NCBI RefSeq assembly: GCF_018854015.1
Contig: NZ_JAAXYO010000052.1
Coordinates: 1 to 8,008, forward strand
Source of the DNA: Igneacidithiobacillus copahuensis
GTDB lineage: Bacteria; Pseudomonadota; Gammaproteobacteria; Acidithiobacillales; Acidithiobacillaceae
Direction of reading: 5' to 3'
DNA: 8,008 bases
This document shows positions 1 through 4,950 of the stretch, piece by piece; the stretch's first letter is position 1; each line of letters begins with the position of its first letter. The translations under genes and the position numbers were made by a program. The notes beneath the pieces were generated by a model, which worked only from the letters and a program-made list of their open reading frames with translations, was not told the origin of the DNA and did no database searches.

Positions 1-71
1 GAAAATATCGGCCGCTGCGGCCTTTCGCAGGAGCTTAACGGGTTTTATATTCCGTTTTCTGAGGGGACCCC
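1..71. mobile_element. Tn3-family miniature element (TIME), second part after the circular junction
   Basis: This is the second half of a 143-bp non-autonomous element that starts at 7937, runs to 8008 and continues from base 1. Bases 34-71 are one 38-bp terminal inverted repeat (ending in CCGTTAAG internally and GGGG at the outer end, read on the minus strand). Bases 1-33 are interior and hold a 13-bp palindrome GGCCGCTGCGGCC at 10-22. The interior has no room for a transposase or resolvase, so movement would need a Tn3-family TnpA in trans. The known class with this structure is TIMEs (Tn3-derived inverted-repeat miniature elements). The TIR resembles the Tn21-type end as I recall it (about 32 of 38 positions). 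Confidence 0.88.
34..71 (-). repeat. 38-bp Tn3-type terminal inverted repeat
   Basis: Read on the minus strand it starts GGGGTCCCCTCAGAAAACGG at base 71 and ends CCGTTAAG at base 34. It is identical base for base to 7937-7974 in opposite orientation. The length of 38 bp with GGGG outside and TAAG inside is the hallmark of Tn3-family ends. Base 71 also supplies the last base of the stop codon of the neighbouring mobilization gene. Confidence 0.93.
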
Positions 72-718
72 TAATACCCTTTGGGAATGACCAGTTCTGT
101 TTTGCCGTGGTCTGTGGTCCATGCGCCGAGTGGCAATGGGCTGCCGTTGCTGTAGGTTCCCTGATTGTTGCTGACCTCGAAACACAGTCTTCCGCCGCAA
201 TGGTTCCAGACCACGTTCCCGCCGTGCTTGGCCAGCTCTGCCACGGTCGCCTGCATCCGGGGGATTTCTGCGCTGAGCGTGGCCTTCTGCTGGCGGAGGT
301 TCTGGACTTCGTGGAACTGCCAGGCCAGGGAAATATAAGCCATCAGACAGATTCCGAAGAATCCGGCAGCGAACAGGATGACCCATTTCCAGGAAAACCA
401 GGCGGAAGCCTGGCTGATGGCCTTCCCGGCCTCGGTCGTGTTCCCGATGACGCCGGAGAAGTTTTCGAGAATCGGGTTTAAGGCGGTTTCCAGGGACGTA
501 GCGGCGATTTCTCCGGCATCCCCCATCTGATCCTTTACGGCAGCGCCTACGGCGGTTCTTACGGCCTTGGAGATGCTCTGGACGGTTTGGGCGAGGCGGG
601 TGCGTTCCTGGGCGAGGGCTTCGCGTTCAGCGGTCAAGGTGTCGATGGCGGTTTGTATGGCCTTCTGCTGATCGTTTGCCACCGCCATGTAGCCGAATAG
701 CTGCTGTTGTGAGTCCAT
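71..718 (-). CDS. MobB-like membrane-anchored mobilization protein, 215 aa
   Basis: Probable accessory relaxosome protein. Residues about 18-60 are a polar, Gln/Ala/Arg-rich predicted coiled coil; about 110-133 are a single strong membrane segment (KWVILFAAGFFGICLMAYIS); about 136-165 form a second heptad-like stretch; the C-terminal 50 residues form a small globular tail with a CGGRLCF motif (174-180) and the end VIPKGY. That tail with a single membrane helix recurs, as I recall, in membrane proteins encoded beside MOBQ relaxases. By analogy with RSF1010 MobB it could tether the relaxosome to the inner membrane near the coupling protein; this is inference. The ATG at 718 overlaps the mobS stop as TAATG, and AGGAGG lies just upstream, so the two genes are translationally coupled. 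The TAG stop (73-71) takes its final G from the Tn3-type TIR. An alternative label is simply single-pass coiled-coil protein. Confidence 0.72.
   Translation of the reverse strand: MDSQQQLFGYMAVANDQQKAIQTAIDTLTAEREALAQERTRLAQTVQSISKAVRTAVGAAVKDQMGDAGEIAATSLETALNPILENFSGVIGNTTEAGKAISQASAWFSWKWVILFAAGFFGICLMAYISLAWQFHEVQNLRQQKATLSAEIPRMQATVAELAKHGGNVVWNHCGGRLCFEVSNNQGTYSNGSPLPLGAWTTDHGKTELVIPKGY
72..76. repeat. 5-bp target-site duplication, TAATA
   Basis: TAATA directly abuts the outer end of the TIR and is identical to 7932-7936 at the other TIR. A 5-bp AT-rich duplication is what Tn3-family transposition leaves. It fits only if the molecule is circular. Confidence 0.88.
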
Positions 719-1008
719 TACTGGCCTCCTTGGGAATTTTCGGGACGTACTGGCAGATCAAAGAGGGCGCGATCATCGGCACGGGTCAGGGCGGCCTCCA
801 TGAGGGCCATAAATTTGTCGTGTGGCCATTCCCCGCGTTCGACCTTGGCGAGGATGGCGGCTCCAACGAGGATTTTACGGCGGGTATCTGCGCTGCGTTT
901 CTTTTTGGCCTCGATGCTGCGTTTACGGGCTTCGATCTGCTGTTTCTTGGCTTTCTCCTGTTTGAGTTTTGCCTCCAGTTTAGCGATGCGTTCTTCGATG
1001 GTCGTCAT
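718..1008 (-). CDS. mobS: MobS/MobC-type relaxosome accessory protein (TraD_Ti-like), 96 aa
   Basis: A small, very basic protein (lysine/arginine-rich N-terminal half: IEERIAKLEAKLKQEKAKK, then RKRSIEAKKKRSADTRRKILVGAAILA), ending in a short helical part (FMALMEAALTRADDRALFDLP). The pattern of coiled coil, then TRRKILVGAAIL, then a helical tail is that of MobS of pTF1 and of the small TraD/MobC proteins next to MobA/MobL relaxases, which bind at oriT and help load the relaxase. It is transcribed divergently from mobL across the oriT, exactly the pTF1 arrangement. I choose the ATG at 1008 because GAGGAG lies 5 nt upstream; an in-frame GTG at 1014 would sit directly against the Shine-Dalgarno. 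The stop overlaps the start of the MobB-like gene by one base, so the two form a coupled operon. Confidence 0.83.
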   Translation of the reverse strand: MTTIEERIAKLEAKLKQEKAKKQQIEARKRSIEAKKKRSADTRRKILVGAAILAKVERGEWPHDKFMALMEAALTRADDRALFDLPVRPENSQGGQ

Positions 1009-1195
1009 GGTCACTCCTCTGCAATATCATGGAGATACTTTAGCGCGTTTTTAGGGCGGAACGAACTGCTGGAAGAGGCCTTGACGGTGTGGCAACATAG
1101 ACCCGCAGCGAAAAAGCAAGGGCGCACTTATGCAAACTCTGCGAGTTTGCGTGCGGTCAAGGCTCCGCCCCGACACCCCGTAGGAGGAGGCCAGA
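1009..1195. other. oriT: oriT region between mobS and mobL
   Basis: This 187-bp divergent intergenic region separates mobS from mobL and carries the nic core with its hairpin at 1117-1150. It must also hold the two divergent mob promoters, though I see no convincing -35/-10 pair. The mobL Shine-Dalgarno AGGAGG sits at its right end (about 1182-1190). Confidence 0.85.
1117..1150 (-). other. RSF1010/pTF1-type nic region with adjacent hairpin
   Basis: Read on the minus strand, an 8-bp perfect inverted repeat (GCAAACTC, loop GCA, GAGTTTGC; 1150-1132) is followed after one base by TAAGTGCGCCCTTG (1130-1117). RSF1010/R1162 oriT has the same order: a hairpin, then TAAGTGCGCCCT, with cleavage inside that core by MobA. 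The nicked strand should therefore be the minus strand, with mobS and the MobB-like gene entering the recipient first and mobL last. I do not assign the exact cleaved bond. Confidence 0.88.
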
Positions 1196-2218
1196 ATGGC
1201 GATCTATCATCTCTCCGTCAAAGCCATCAGCCGATCTGCAGGCCGCAGCGGCACGGCTTCCTCCGCGTATCGTTCCGGCGAGAAGATCGAAGATGAACGG
1301 ACGGGAGAAGTACACGACTACACCCGCCGAAGCGGGGTTGAGTCCGCCGATCTGGTGTTGCCGGAAGATGCCCCCGACTGGGCAGCGGACCGGGCGGCAT
1401 TGTGGAATGCCGCCGAGCAGGCGGAGACCCGGAAGAACGCAACGGTTGCCCGCGAGTTCGAGATTGCCCTGCCCGAAGAACTGCCCCCTGCCGAGCGGCG
1501 GCGTCTGGCGCTGGATTTTGCGGGAGAGCTGGTCCAGCGGCATGGCTGTGCAGCGGATGTGGCCGTGCATGCGCCGGGGAAAGCCGGAGATCAGCGCAAT
1601 CACCATGCCCACATTCTGCTGACGACCCGGCGGATAGGACCAGACGGGTTTACCGAAAAGACGCGGGAACTGGATGACCGGAAGACGGGCAAAGAACTGG
1701 TGAGCGAATGGCGGGAACGGTTTGCCGAGCTACAGAACGCCCGATTACAGGAAAACGGCATAGCCGCCCAGGTGGATCACCGCAGTCTGGCGGAGCAAGG
1801 TCAGGATCGGGCACCGACCCGGCATCTGGGGCCAGCGGCCAGTGGTTATGAGCGGCGGACCGGGCAACCGAGCCGCCGAAGGCTGGATTTTGAGCAGGAA
1901 GTTTCGGAACGATTAAAGCTGGCCAAGGAAGCGGGTGAGCTGGAGCGGCAAGACCTGGCGGTAGATCAGAGTATTCTTGATCTATCCGGCGACCTGGAAG
2001 CCGCGCGCGCCGAGCGGGACCGGATAATCCGCGAAGAGATTGCCCAGGGGATTGCAGACATTCGGAAGCAGTTTGCCCAGTATCAGGAGATAGAAGCGGG
2101 CAAGCAGCAGGCGCGGGAGGCCTTTGAGCGGTTTCAGGCGGAGCAGCAGTTGCAACGGGAGCAGGAGGTAGAGCGGCCAGCGCCTCGGGAATATGAGCTG
2201 GATGGTCCTGAGTTGTGA
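1196..2218 (+). CDS. mobL: MOBQ-family relaxase MobL (MobA/MobL), 340 aa
   Basis: DNA-nicking relaxase that starts mobilization by cutting the oriT just upstream and staying bound to the 5' end. Residues 1-31 (MAIYHLSVKAISRSAGRSGT, then ASSAYRSGEKI) match the MobA/MobL N-terminus. Tyr25 corresponds to the catalytic tyrosine of RSF1010 MobA. The metal-binding histidine motif is at 125-139 (HAPGKAGDQRNHHAH, with H125, H136/H137 and H139). A typical DHRSLAEQG motif follows at 194-202. From about 225 the protein is highly charged and probably coiled-coil. It lacks the primase domain fused to RSF1010 MobA, and its size is close to that of pTF1 MobL. The ATG at 1196 follows an AGGAGGAGG run at ideal spacing. 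The plasmid carries no coupling protein or T4SS, so it is mobilizable rather than self-transmissible. Confidence 0.95.
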   Translation: MAIYHLSVKAISRSAGRSGTASSAYRSGEKIEDERTGEVHDYTRRSGVESADLVLPEDAPDWAADRAALWNAAEQAETRKNATVAREFEIALPEELPPAERRRLALDFAGELVQRHGCAADVAVHAPGKAGDQRNHHAHILLTTRRIGPDGFTEKTRELDDRKTGKELVSEWRERFAELQNARLQENGIAAQVDHRSLAEQGQDRAPTRHLGPAASGYERRTGQPSRRRLDFEQEVSERLKLAKEAGELERQDLAVDQSILDLSGDLEAARAERDRIIREEIAQGIADIRKQFAQYQEIEAGKQQAREAFERFQAEQQLQREQEVERPAPREYELDGPEL

Positions 2219-2225
2219 TGTTAGT

Positions 2226-2252
2226 GTTACAGTAACGGTTTATTACTGTGAC
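2226..2252. repeat. Nested palindrome just after mobL
   Basis: GTTACAGTAAC (2226-2236) is a perfect palindrome around one base. Its bases also pair with the following TTACTGTGAC (2243-2252), giving 9 of 10 pairs around a 7-base loop. It could act as a weak terminator (no T-run follows) or as a protein-binding site. The first 13 bases recur inverted at 2406-2418 with one mismatch. Confidence 0.6.
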
Positions 2253-2405
2253 AAGTTGCGTATATGGTGCTTTTCCGGGGACGCTTGGGCATATTTTGGG
2301 CAAAGCGCCAAAAATCACGGCATGGCACAGGCTGAAACGCCTATTTTTACTGGTGTTTTAACATGCCGACCAGCGGATTAACAATCCGGGGGTCCGGTGA
2401 AATAA

Positions 2406-2419
2406 CCGTTACCGTAACG
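2406..2419. repeat. Inverted partner of the 2226 palindrome
   Basis: CGTTACCGTAACG (2407-2419) is a perfect 13-base palindrome around a central C. CCGTTACCGTAAC (2406-2418) is the inverted copy of 2226-2238 with 12 of 13 identities. With one gap the similarity extends a further five or so bases inward (GGTTTATT against GGTTATT). The pair bounds 193 bp. Confidence 0.55.
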
Positions 2420-2586
2420 ATTGCAGCAAGCTTCTCAAAAACGGCTTGTGGCGAGAATCAGCTTTCATTATCACTACGCCCATCTGTCAAGGGCGAGGAT
2501 TCGACCTGCTGTGGAGGACCTGTCCCGCCTCGATTTGGGCTTACATCCCCAGCTTGAGCGCCACGCCCACATTTGTCATATTCGGT

Positions 2587-3750
2587 TCAGTTGCGAGCAT
2601 GTTCAGGCGGGTTCGGGTGCCCCAGGCCTGGCAGGTGTCTGCGCAAAGGCCGCAGCGCGAGCATCGTCAGCGCGCCAGCACCGAGCAGCTTGATCCATTC
2701 CGGCAACAGTTCTTGGGTAGCGTGCAACTGTGCGACGATGTCGATATGCAGCGCAACAACGACATAATTGGTCAGCAGTCCAAACCCGATGGCGGATACG
2801 CTTATCCCAGCCAGATAGACGAACACAAACCGCCATCCGAACTCCTTACGCAATGGGCCAAGCGAGCCCAGATTGGTCGCTTGACCGGCCAACAAAAACA
2901 CCAGCACCGCGCCAGGAGATATACCCGCCAGGAGCATGGCCGTTGCAATCGGCGTGGACTCGGTCGCGCAAACGTAAAACGCCAAGCTCACCAGCAGAAT
3001 CACTAACATGGCAGGCAGACCACTGCCGTAGGTGCTCAACGCGGAGGGCGGCACCAGGGTCATGGTAATGCCCGCGAGCGTCAGGCCGATGAGTAGCCAG
3101 ACGCTGAAGTCATCGAGCAGATTCGTGACGGCATAGCGTATGCCTGCGCCAGTGCGCGCCCAGCCGTTGCGACTTTGTGAAGCATCAGCCATGCAGGTTT
3201 CATCATTGCATGTCGAAGCGCTGCACGCGCTTGCGGGTGCGCCCTCCTGCCGCGCCGTTTGCGTCCCGCAGTCGCTCGAACAGGACGAGGCTGCAAGCGG
3301 AGTGGGCGCTGCCGTATGGCGGCCAGGCGAGACCAGACTACCCAGCAAACCGGTCATGATACCGCTCAAAATCGCGGTCACTGGGCGGACAACCGTCATG
3401 AAGGGGCCGAGCAAAGCGTACGAGATGAAAATCGAATCGACGCCTGTTTCTGGTGTCGCAATCAAAAAGGACAGGGTGGAGCCGCGCGAGGCTCCAGCGC
3501 GATGCAGACCCAGTGCCACCGGTATCACGGCGCATGAACATAGGGGCAGAGGCGCACCCATCACTGCCGCCTTGGTGATTGGCCAGAGGCCATCGCCACC
3601 CAGCCAGCTGGCCAAACGCTGCTGCGGCACCCATGCCTTGATCAGGCCTGCACTAAGTAGGCCAATCATCACGAAGGGCGCAGCGTCCAGGTAGAGTGCC
3701 CAGGTATTTCCGACGACGTGCTGGATGATGAGTTCAAGCGCATTAAGCAT
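2587..3750 (-). CDS. SO_0444-family Cu/Zn efflux permease, 387 aa
   Basis: Multi-pass inner-membrane permease of the DUF318/ArsP-like superfamily; the SO_0444 branch is annotated as Cu/Zn efflux. Numbered from the chosen ATG, it shows the signature PLCSCAVIP (about 69-77) followed by GLHRAGASRGSTLSFLIATP, a second conserved CATESTPIATAMLLAG (about 261-276) and GQATN (about 289-293). The central hydrophilic loop (about 156-188) is unusually cysteine-rich (SSCSSDC...ACSASTCNDETC), consistent with capturing soft metals in the cytoplasm. About eight to ten hydrophobic segments are visible. I prefer the ATG at 3750 to the one at 3756 because AGGAG is 6 nt upstream of the former and touches the latter. 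The first eight bases overlap the end of arsR (ATGCTTAA), so translation is coupled to that of the repressor. The exact substrate (Cu, Zn, Cd or As) cannot be read from sequence. Confidence 0.88.
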   Translation of the reverse strand: MLNALELIIQHVVGNTWALYLDAAPFVMIGLLSAGLIKAWVPQQRLASWLGGDGLWPITKAAVMGAPLPLCSCAVIPVALGLHRAGASRGSTLSFLIATPETGVDSIFISYALLGPFMTVVRPVTAILSGIMTGLLGSLVSPGRHTAAPTPLAASSCSSDCGTQTARQEGAPASACSASTCNDETCMADASQSRNGWARTGAGIRYAVTNLLDDFSVWLLIGLTLAGITMTLVPPSALSTYGSGLPAMLVILLVSLAFYVCATESTPIATAMLLAGISPGAVLVFLLAGQATNLGSLGPLRKEFGWRFVFVYLAGISVSAIGFGLLTNYVVVALHIDIVAQLHATQELLPEWIKLLGAGALTMLALRPLRRHLPGLGHPNPPEHARN

Positions 3751-4186
3751 CAGCATCTCCTAATTCTGTGTCCGGCACTGGATGAGGCGCGGAGACGTGA
3801 GTTGAATCGAGCAGTTGCAGGACCGCATCCAAATCGCGCAGTGGGGCAGTTTTGCTGAGTTGGCAATACACCATCTTGCCGTCACTGCGCGTGACGACCC
3901 AACCCTGACTACGCAGTTGTCGGAGTTGCTGTGAGGTCGCCGCGACACTCAAACCCAATAGATGGGCAATGTCGCACACGCACAATTCCGTGACCCGTAG
4001 CGCTTGCAAAATGGTTAACCGTTTCACATTGCCCAAGGCTTTGAACCGGTCTGCAGCAGCGGCCAGGTGTACGCCATCCGCCTTGAGATGTTTCCGCACG
4101 CGGTTGATCTCGAGCGGATGAAAACAGCGGACCAAGCAGGTTTCGGCTGCAACGGACGTATCTGGGGAGGGCGCAGTCTTTTTCAT
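3743..4186 (-). CDS. CadC-type ArsR/SmtB metal-sensing repressor, 147 aa
   Basis: Winged-helix metal sensor that should repress the operon with the efflux permease and release DNA on metal binding. The core runs FKALGNVKRLTILQAL (48-63), ELCVCDIAHLLGLS (67-80), recognition helix VAATSQQLRQLRSQG (81-95) and wing VVTRSDGKMVYCQL (97-110). Cys69 and Cys71 of the ELCVCD box together with an N-terminal Cys17-x3-Cys21 (ETCLVRCF) reproduce the four-thiolate alpha-3N site of CadC (pI258 CadC: Cys7, Cys11, Cys58, Cys60), suggesting Cd/Pb/Zn or a similar soft metal rather than arsenite alone. The ATG at 4186 is preferred; the frame is open upstream to a TTG at 4237, which would bury the promoter. No real Shine-Dalgarno precedes 4186. 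The stop overlaps the start of the permease gene. Confidence 0.88.
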   Translation of the reverse strand: MKKTAPSPDTSVAAETCLVRCFHPLEINRVRKHLKADGVHLAAAADRFKALGNVKRLTILQALRVTELCVCDIAHLLGLSVAATSQQLRQLRSQGWVVTRSDGKMVYCQLSKTAPLRDLDAVLQLLDSTHVSAPHPVPDTELGDADA

Positions 4187-4193
4187 GTTTCCG

Positions 4194-4221
4194 ATAATAT
4201 CAAAATGACATGCAAACACAA
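4194..4221 (-). promoter_or_regulatory. Candidate promoter of the arsR-permease operon
   Basis: On the minus strand, TTGTGT (4221-4216) and TATTAT (4199-4194) are 16 bp apart. Only seven bases (CGGAAAC) separate the -10 from the ATG at 4186, so transcription would start at or next to the start codon (leaderless or nearly so). An imperfect TATCA-AAA-TGACA dyad overlaps the spacer and may be the operator. No experimental support is visible. Confidence 0.45.
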
Positions 4222-4275
4222 ACCCAAAATTTCGCAATTAAACTCTGGATCTAGGCACGTTATCTCTCCTTGCAA

Positions 4276-4284
4276 GTTCACTGC
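4276..4284. repeat. 9-bp direct repeat, left copy (GTTCACTGC)
   Basis: GTTCACTGC is repeated at 4477-4485, each copy just outside one inverted repeat, with one base between on this side and two on the other. The placement resembles a target-site duplication, though the unequal offset is imperfect. Confidence 0.5.
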
Positions 4285-4285
4285 G

Positions 4286-4474
4286 TGCTTATCCGGTTGT
4301 CTCCCAATGCTACTAAATATGGGGTTCTGTGAAAGCCCCTAAAAACTACCCTACGATGACCGACTGGCTTTGCCTAAAAAGGCTTGGCGAGGATCGCCGT
4401 ACCAGTGTTGCCGCGATTTCATCGATTTTCAAACCCACTACCGGTAGTGGGTTTGGGAGACAACCGGATAAGCA
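4286..4474. mobile_element. MITE-like element with 22-bp terminal inverted repeats, 189 bp
   Basis: The terminal repeats are 4286-4307 (starting TGCTTATCCGGTTG) and 4453-4474 (ending CAACCGGATAAGCA); all 22 bases match in inverted orientation. A 9-bp direct repeat lies just outside both. The interior has no gene and includes a perfect 24-bp palindrome beside the right repeat and a GCCT-AAAA-AGGC hairpin. The structure is that of a non-autonomous miniature inverted-repeat element; I do not recognise the parent IS. It sits between two halves of the metal cargo and may have separated a once contiguous operon. A paired protein-binding site is the alternative. Confidence 0.58.
4431..4454. repeat. 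Perfect 24-bp palindrome
   Basis: Arms AAACCCACTACC (4431-4442) and its exact reverse complement (4443-4454) meet without a loop. The last two bases overlap the right inverted repeat of the MITE-like element. The sequence is symmetric enough for a dimeric binding site or cruciform; no T-run follows, so it is not a standard terminator. Confidence 0.7.
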
Positions 4475-4476
4475 TG

Positions 4477-4485
4477 GTTCACTGC
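4477..4485. repeat. 9-bp direct repeat, right copy (GTTCACTGC)
   Basis: Identical to 4276-4284 in the same orientation, two bases outside the right inverted repeat. Taken with the left copy it is a candidate insertion footprint. Confidence 0.5.
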
Positions 4486-4595
4486 ATAACCCTTATTTCG
4501 CTGTGGTTCCATCACCAGCAGGATCGGTTACAGGGAGTGTGATCTATGTTTCACAGTTAGACAGATGTGCCATTATGTTTCGCGGGCGTAAAATT

Positions 4596-4811
4596 TTAAG
4601 GCGTGCAGCAAGCGCTGGCGTTTTTTTGAATGGGTGGACAAGGAACCGTACCGAAAGAACAGAAAACACAACAATCACCTTCCTTCGGGCTTAGAATTGC
4701 ACCGCAGTTTTTGCAATCATAAAACCATTGGCATGCATCCGTTGGCATCGTTTCTGTTTCTTGGTGCCCGCATTTAGGACAAGTGATTACTGATTCTAAT
4801 ATTATTTCCAC
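4596..4811 (-). CDS. GDCCVxC-domain cysteine-rich metal-associated protein, 71 aa
   Basis: A small cytoplasmic, zinc-ribbon-like protein with eleven cysteines in 71 residues: CPKC (11-14), Cys27, CKNC (33-36), the signature GDCCVFCSFG (46-54), Cys58 and a terminal CC (68-69). The pattern E-S-x-I-T-CPxCGH...ETMPTDACQxFYxC...GDCCVFCSxGxxxCPP is the GDCCVxC family, often found beside mercury and other metal-resistance genes; the biochemical role is not established, but metal binding or handover is the natural inference. The start codon is GTG at 4811: the CPKC motif begins at residue 11, so no downstream Met can be used, and GAGGG lies about 9 nt upstream. It shares strand with arsR and the permease but is separated from them by the MITE-like element, so it probably has its own promoter. 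Confidence 0.85.
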   Translation of the reverse strand: MEIILESVITCPKCGHQETETMPTDACQWFYDCKNCGAILSPKEGDCCVFCSFGTVPCPPIQKNASACCTP

Positions 4812-4847
4812 GAGCCTCGACCCTCAGTAAAAATTTTGTCTTTTAGT

Positions 4848-4870
4848 AGACAGAATGCGTCATTCTGTCT
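4848..4870. promoter_or_regulatory. Perfect 10-bp-arm dyad upstream of the GDCCVxC gene
   Basis: AGACAGAATG and CATTCTGTCT are exact inverted repeats around CGT. The dyad is 37-59 bp upstream of the GTG start. On the minus strand it falls between a weak AAGACA and TACTAA at 17-bp spacing, so it may be an operator of the MerR or ArsR kind. The absence of a T-run argues against a terminator for the DUF2442 gene upstream. Confidence 0.5.
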
Positions 4871-4950
4871 TGTAGCCCCAAAACCCTGAACGGCAGATCG
4901 CCCGGTTTTGCTCGGTTCCTCTGACACCCAGGAGGGCCGATTATGGGACA

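Larger units (their letters stand above)
2219..2586. other. Non-coding junction between mob backbone and metal cargo
   Basis: These 368 bases hold no credible gene: short open frames here lack ribosome binding sites and have unnatural composition. The stretch contains the related palindromes at 2226-2236 and 2407-2419, a perfect hairpin CGGATT-AAC-AATCCG (2374-2388), and an imperfect TTTTGG...CCAAAA dyad near 2294. It marks the change from mob genes (plus strand) to cargo (minus strand) and is a likely site of past insertion. I see no typical intrinsic terminator for mobL or the permease. Confidence 0.6.
4187..4595. other. Gap between arsR and the GDCCVxC gene
   Basis: These 409 bases carry the arsR promoter, the MITE-like element (4286-4474) and about 120 bp of AT-richer DNA downstream of the GDCCVxC gene. 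The plus-strand open frame through it (4329-4694) crosses the inverted repeat and the antisense of a real gene and has no ribosome binding site, so I do not count it as coding. Confidence 0.6.

Noticed and set aside
34..72. Near-terminal inverted repeats as telomeres of a linear plasmid
   Set aside because: The GGGG/TAAG Tn3 signature, the 38-bp length, the inward orientation and the matching TAATA duplications fit a transposable element in a circle, not linear ends.
107..481. Plus-strand 124-aa open frame opposite the MobB-like gene
   Set aside because: No ribosome binding site; it is antisense to a well-supported membrane protein coupled to mobS.
2530..2586. Minus-strand 19-codon frame ending MTNVGVALKLGM after the permease stop
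   Set aside because: The end resembles outer-membrane protein C-termini, but it is too short, has no ribosome binding site and could be chance.
2421..3006. Plus-strand open frames opposite the permease C-terminus
   Set aside because: They are shadows of the GC-rich permease gene. The upstream part at 2421-2586 looked somewhat protein-like but matches nothing I recognise and lacks start signals.
4286..4474. Integron cassette attC site
   Set aside because: The inverted repeats are perfect 22-mers without the core sites or the asymmetric extrahelical bases of attC.
4329..4694. Plus-strand open frame of 121 aa
   Set aside because: It runs through inverted repeats and antisense to the GDCCVxC gene, has no ribosome binding site and no recognisable domain.
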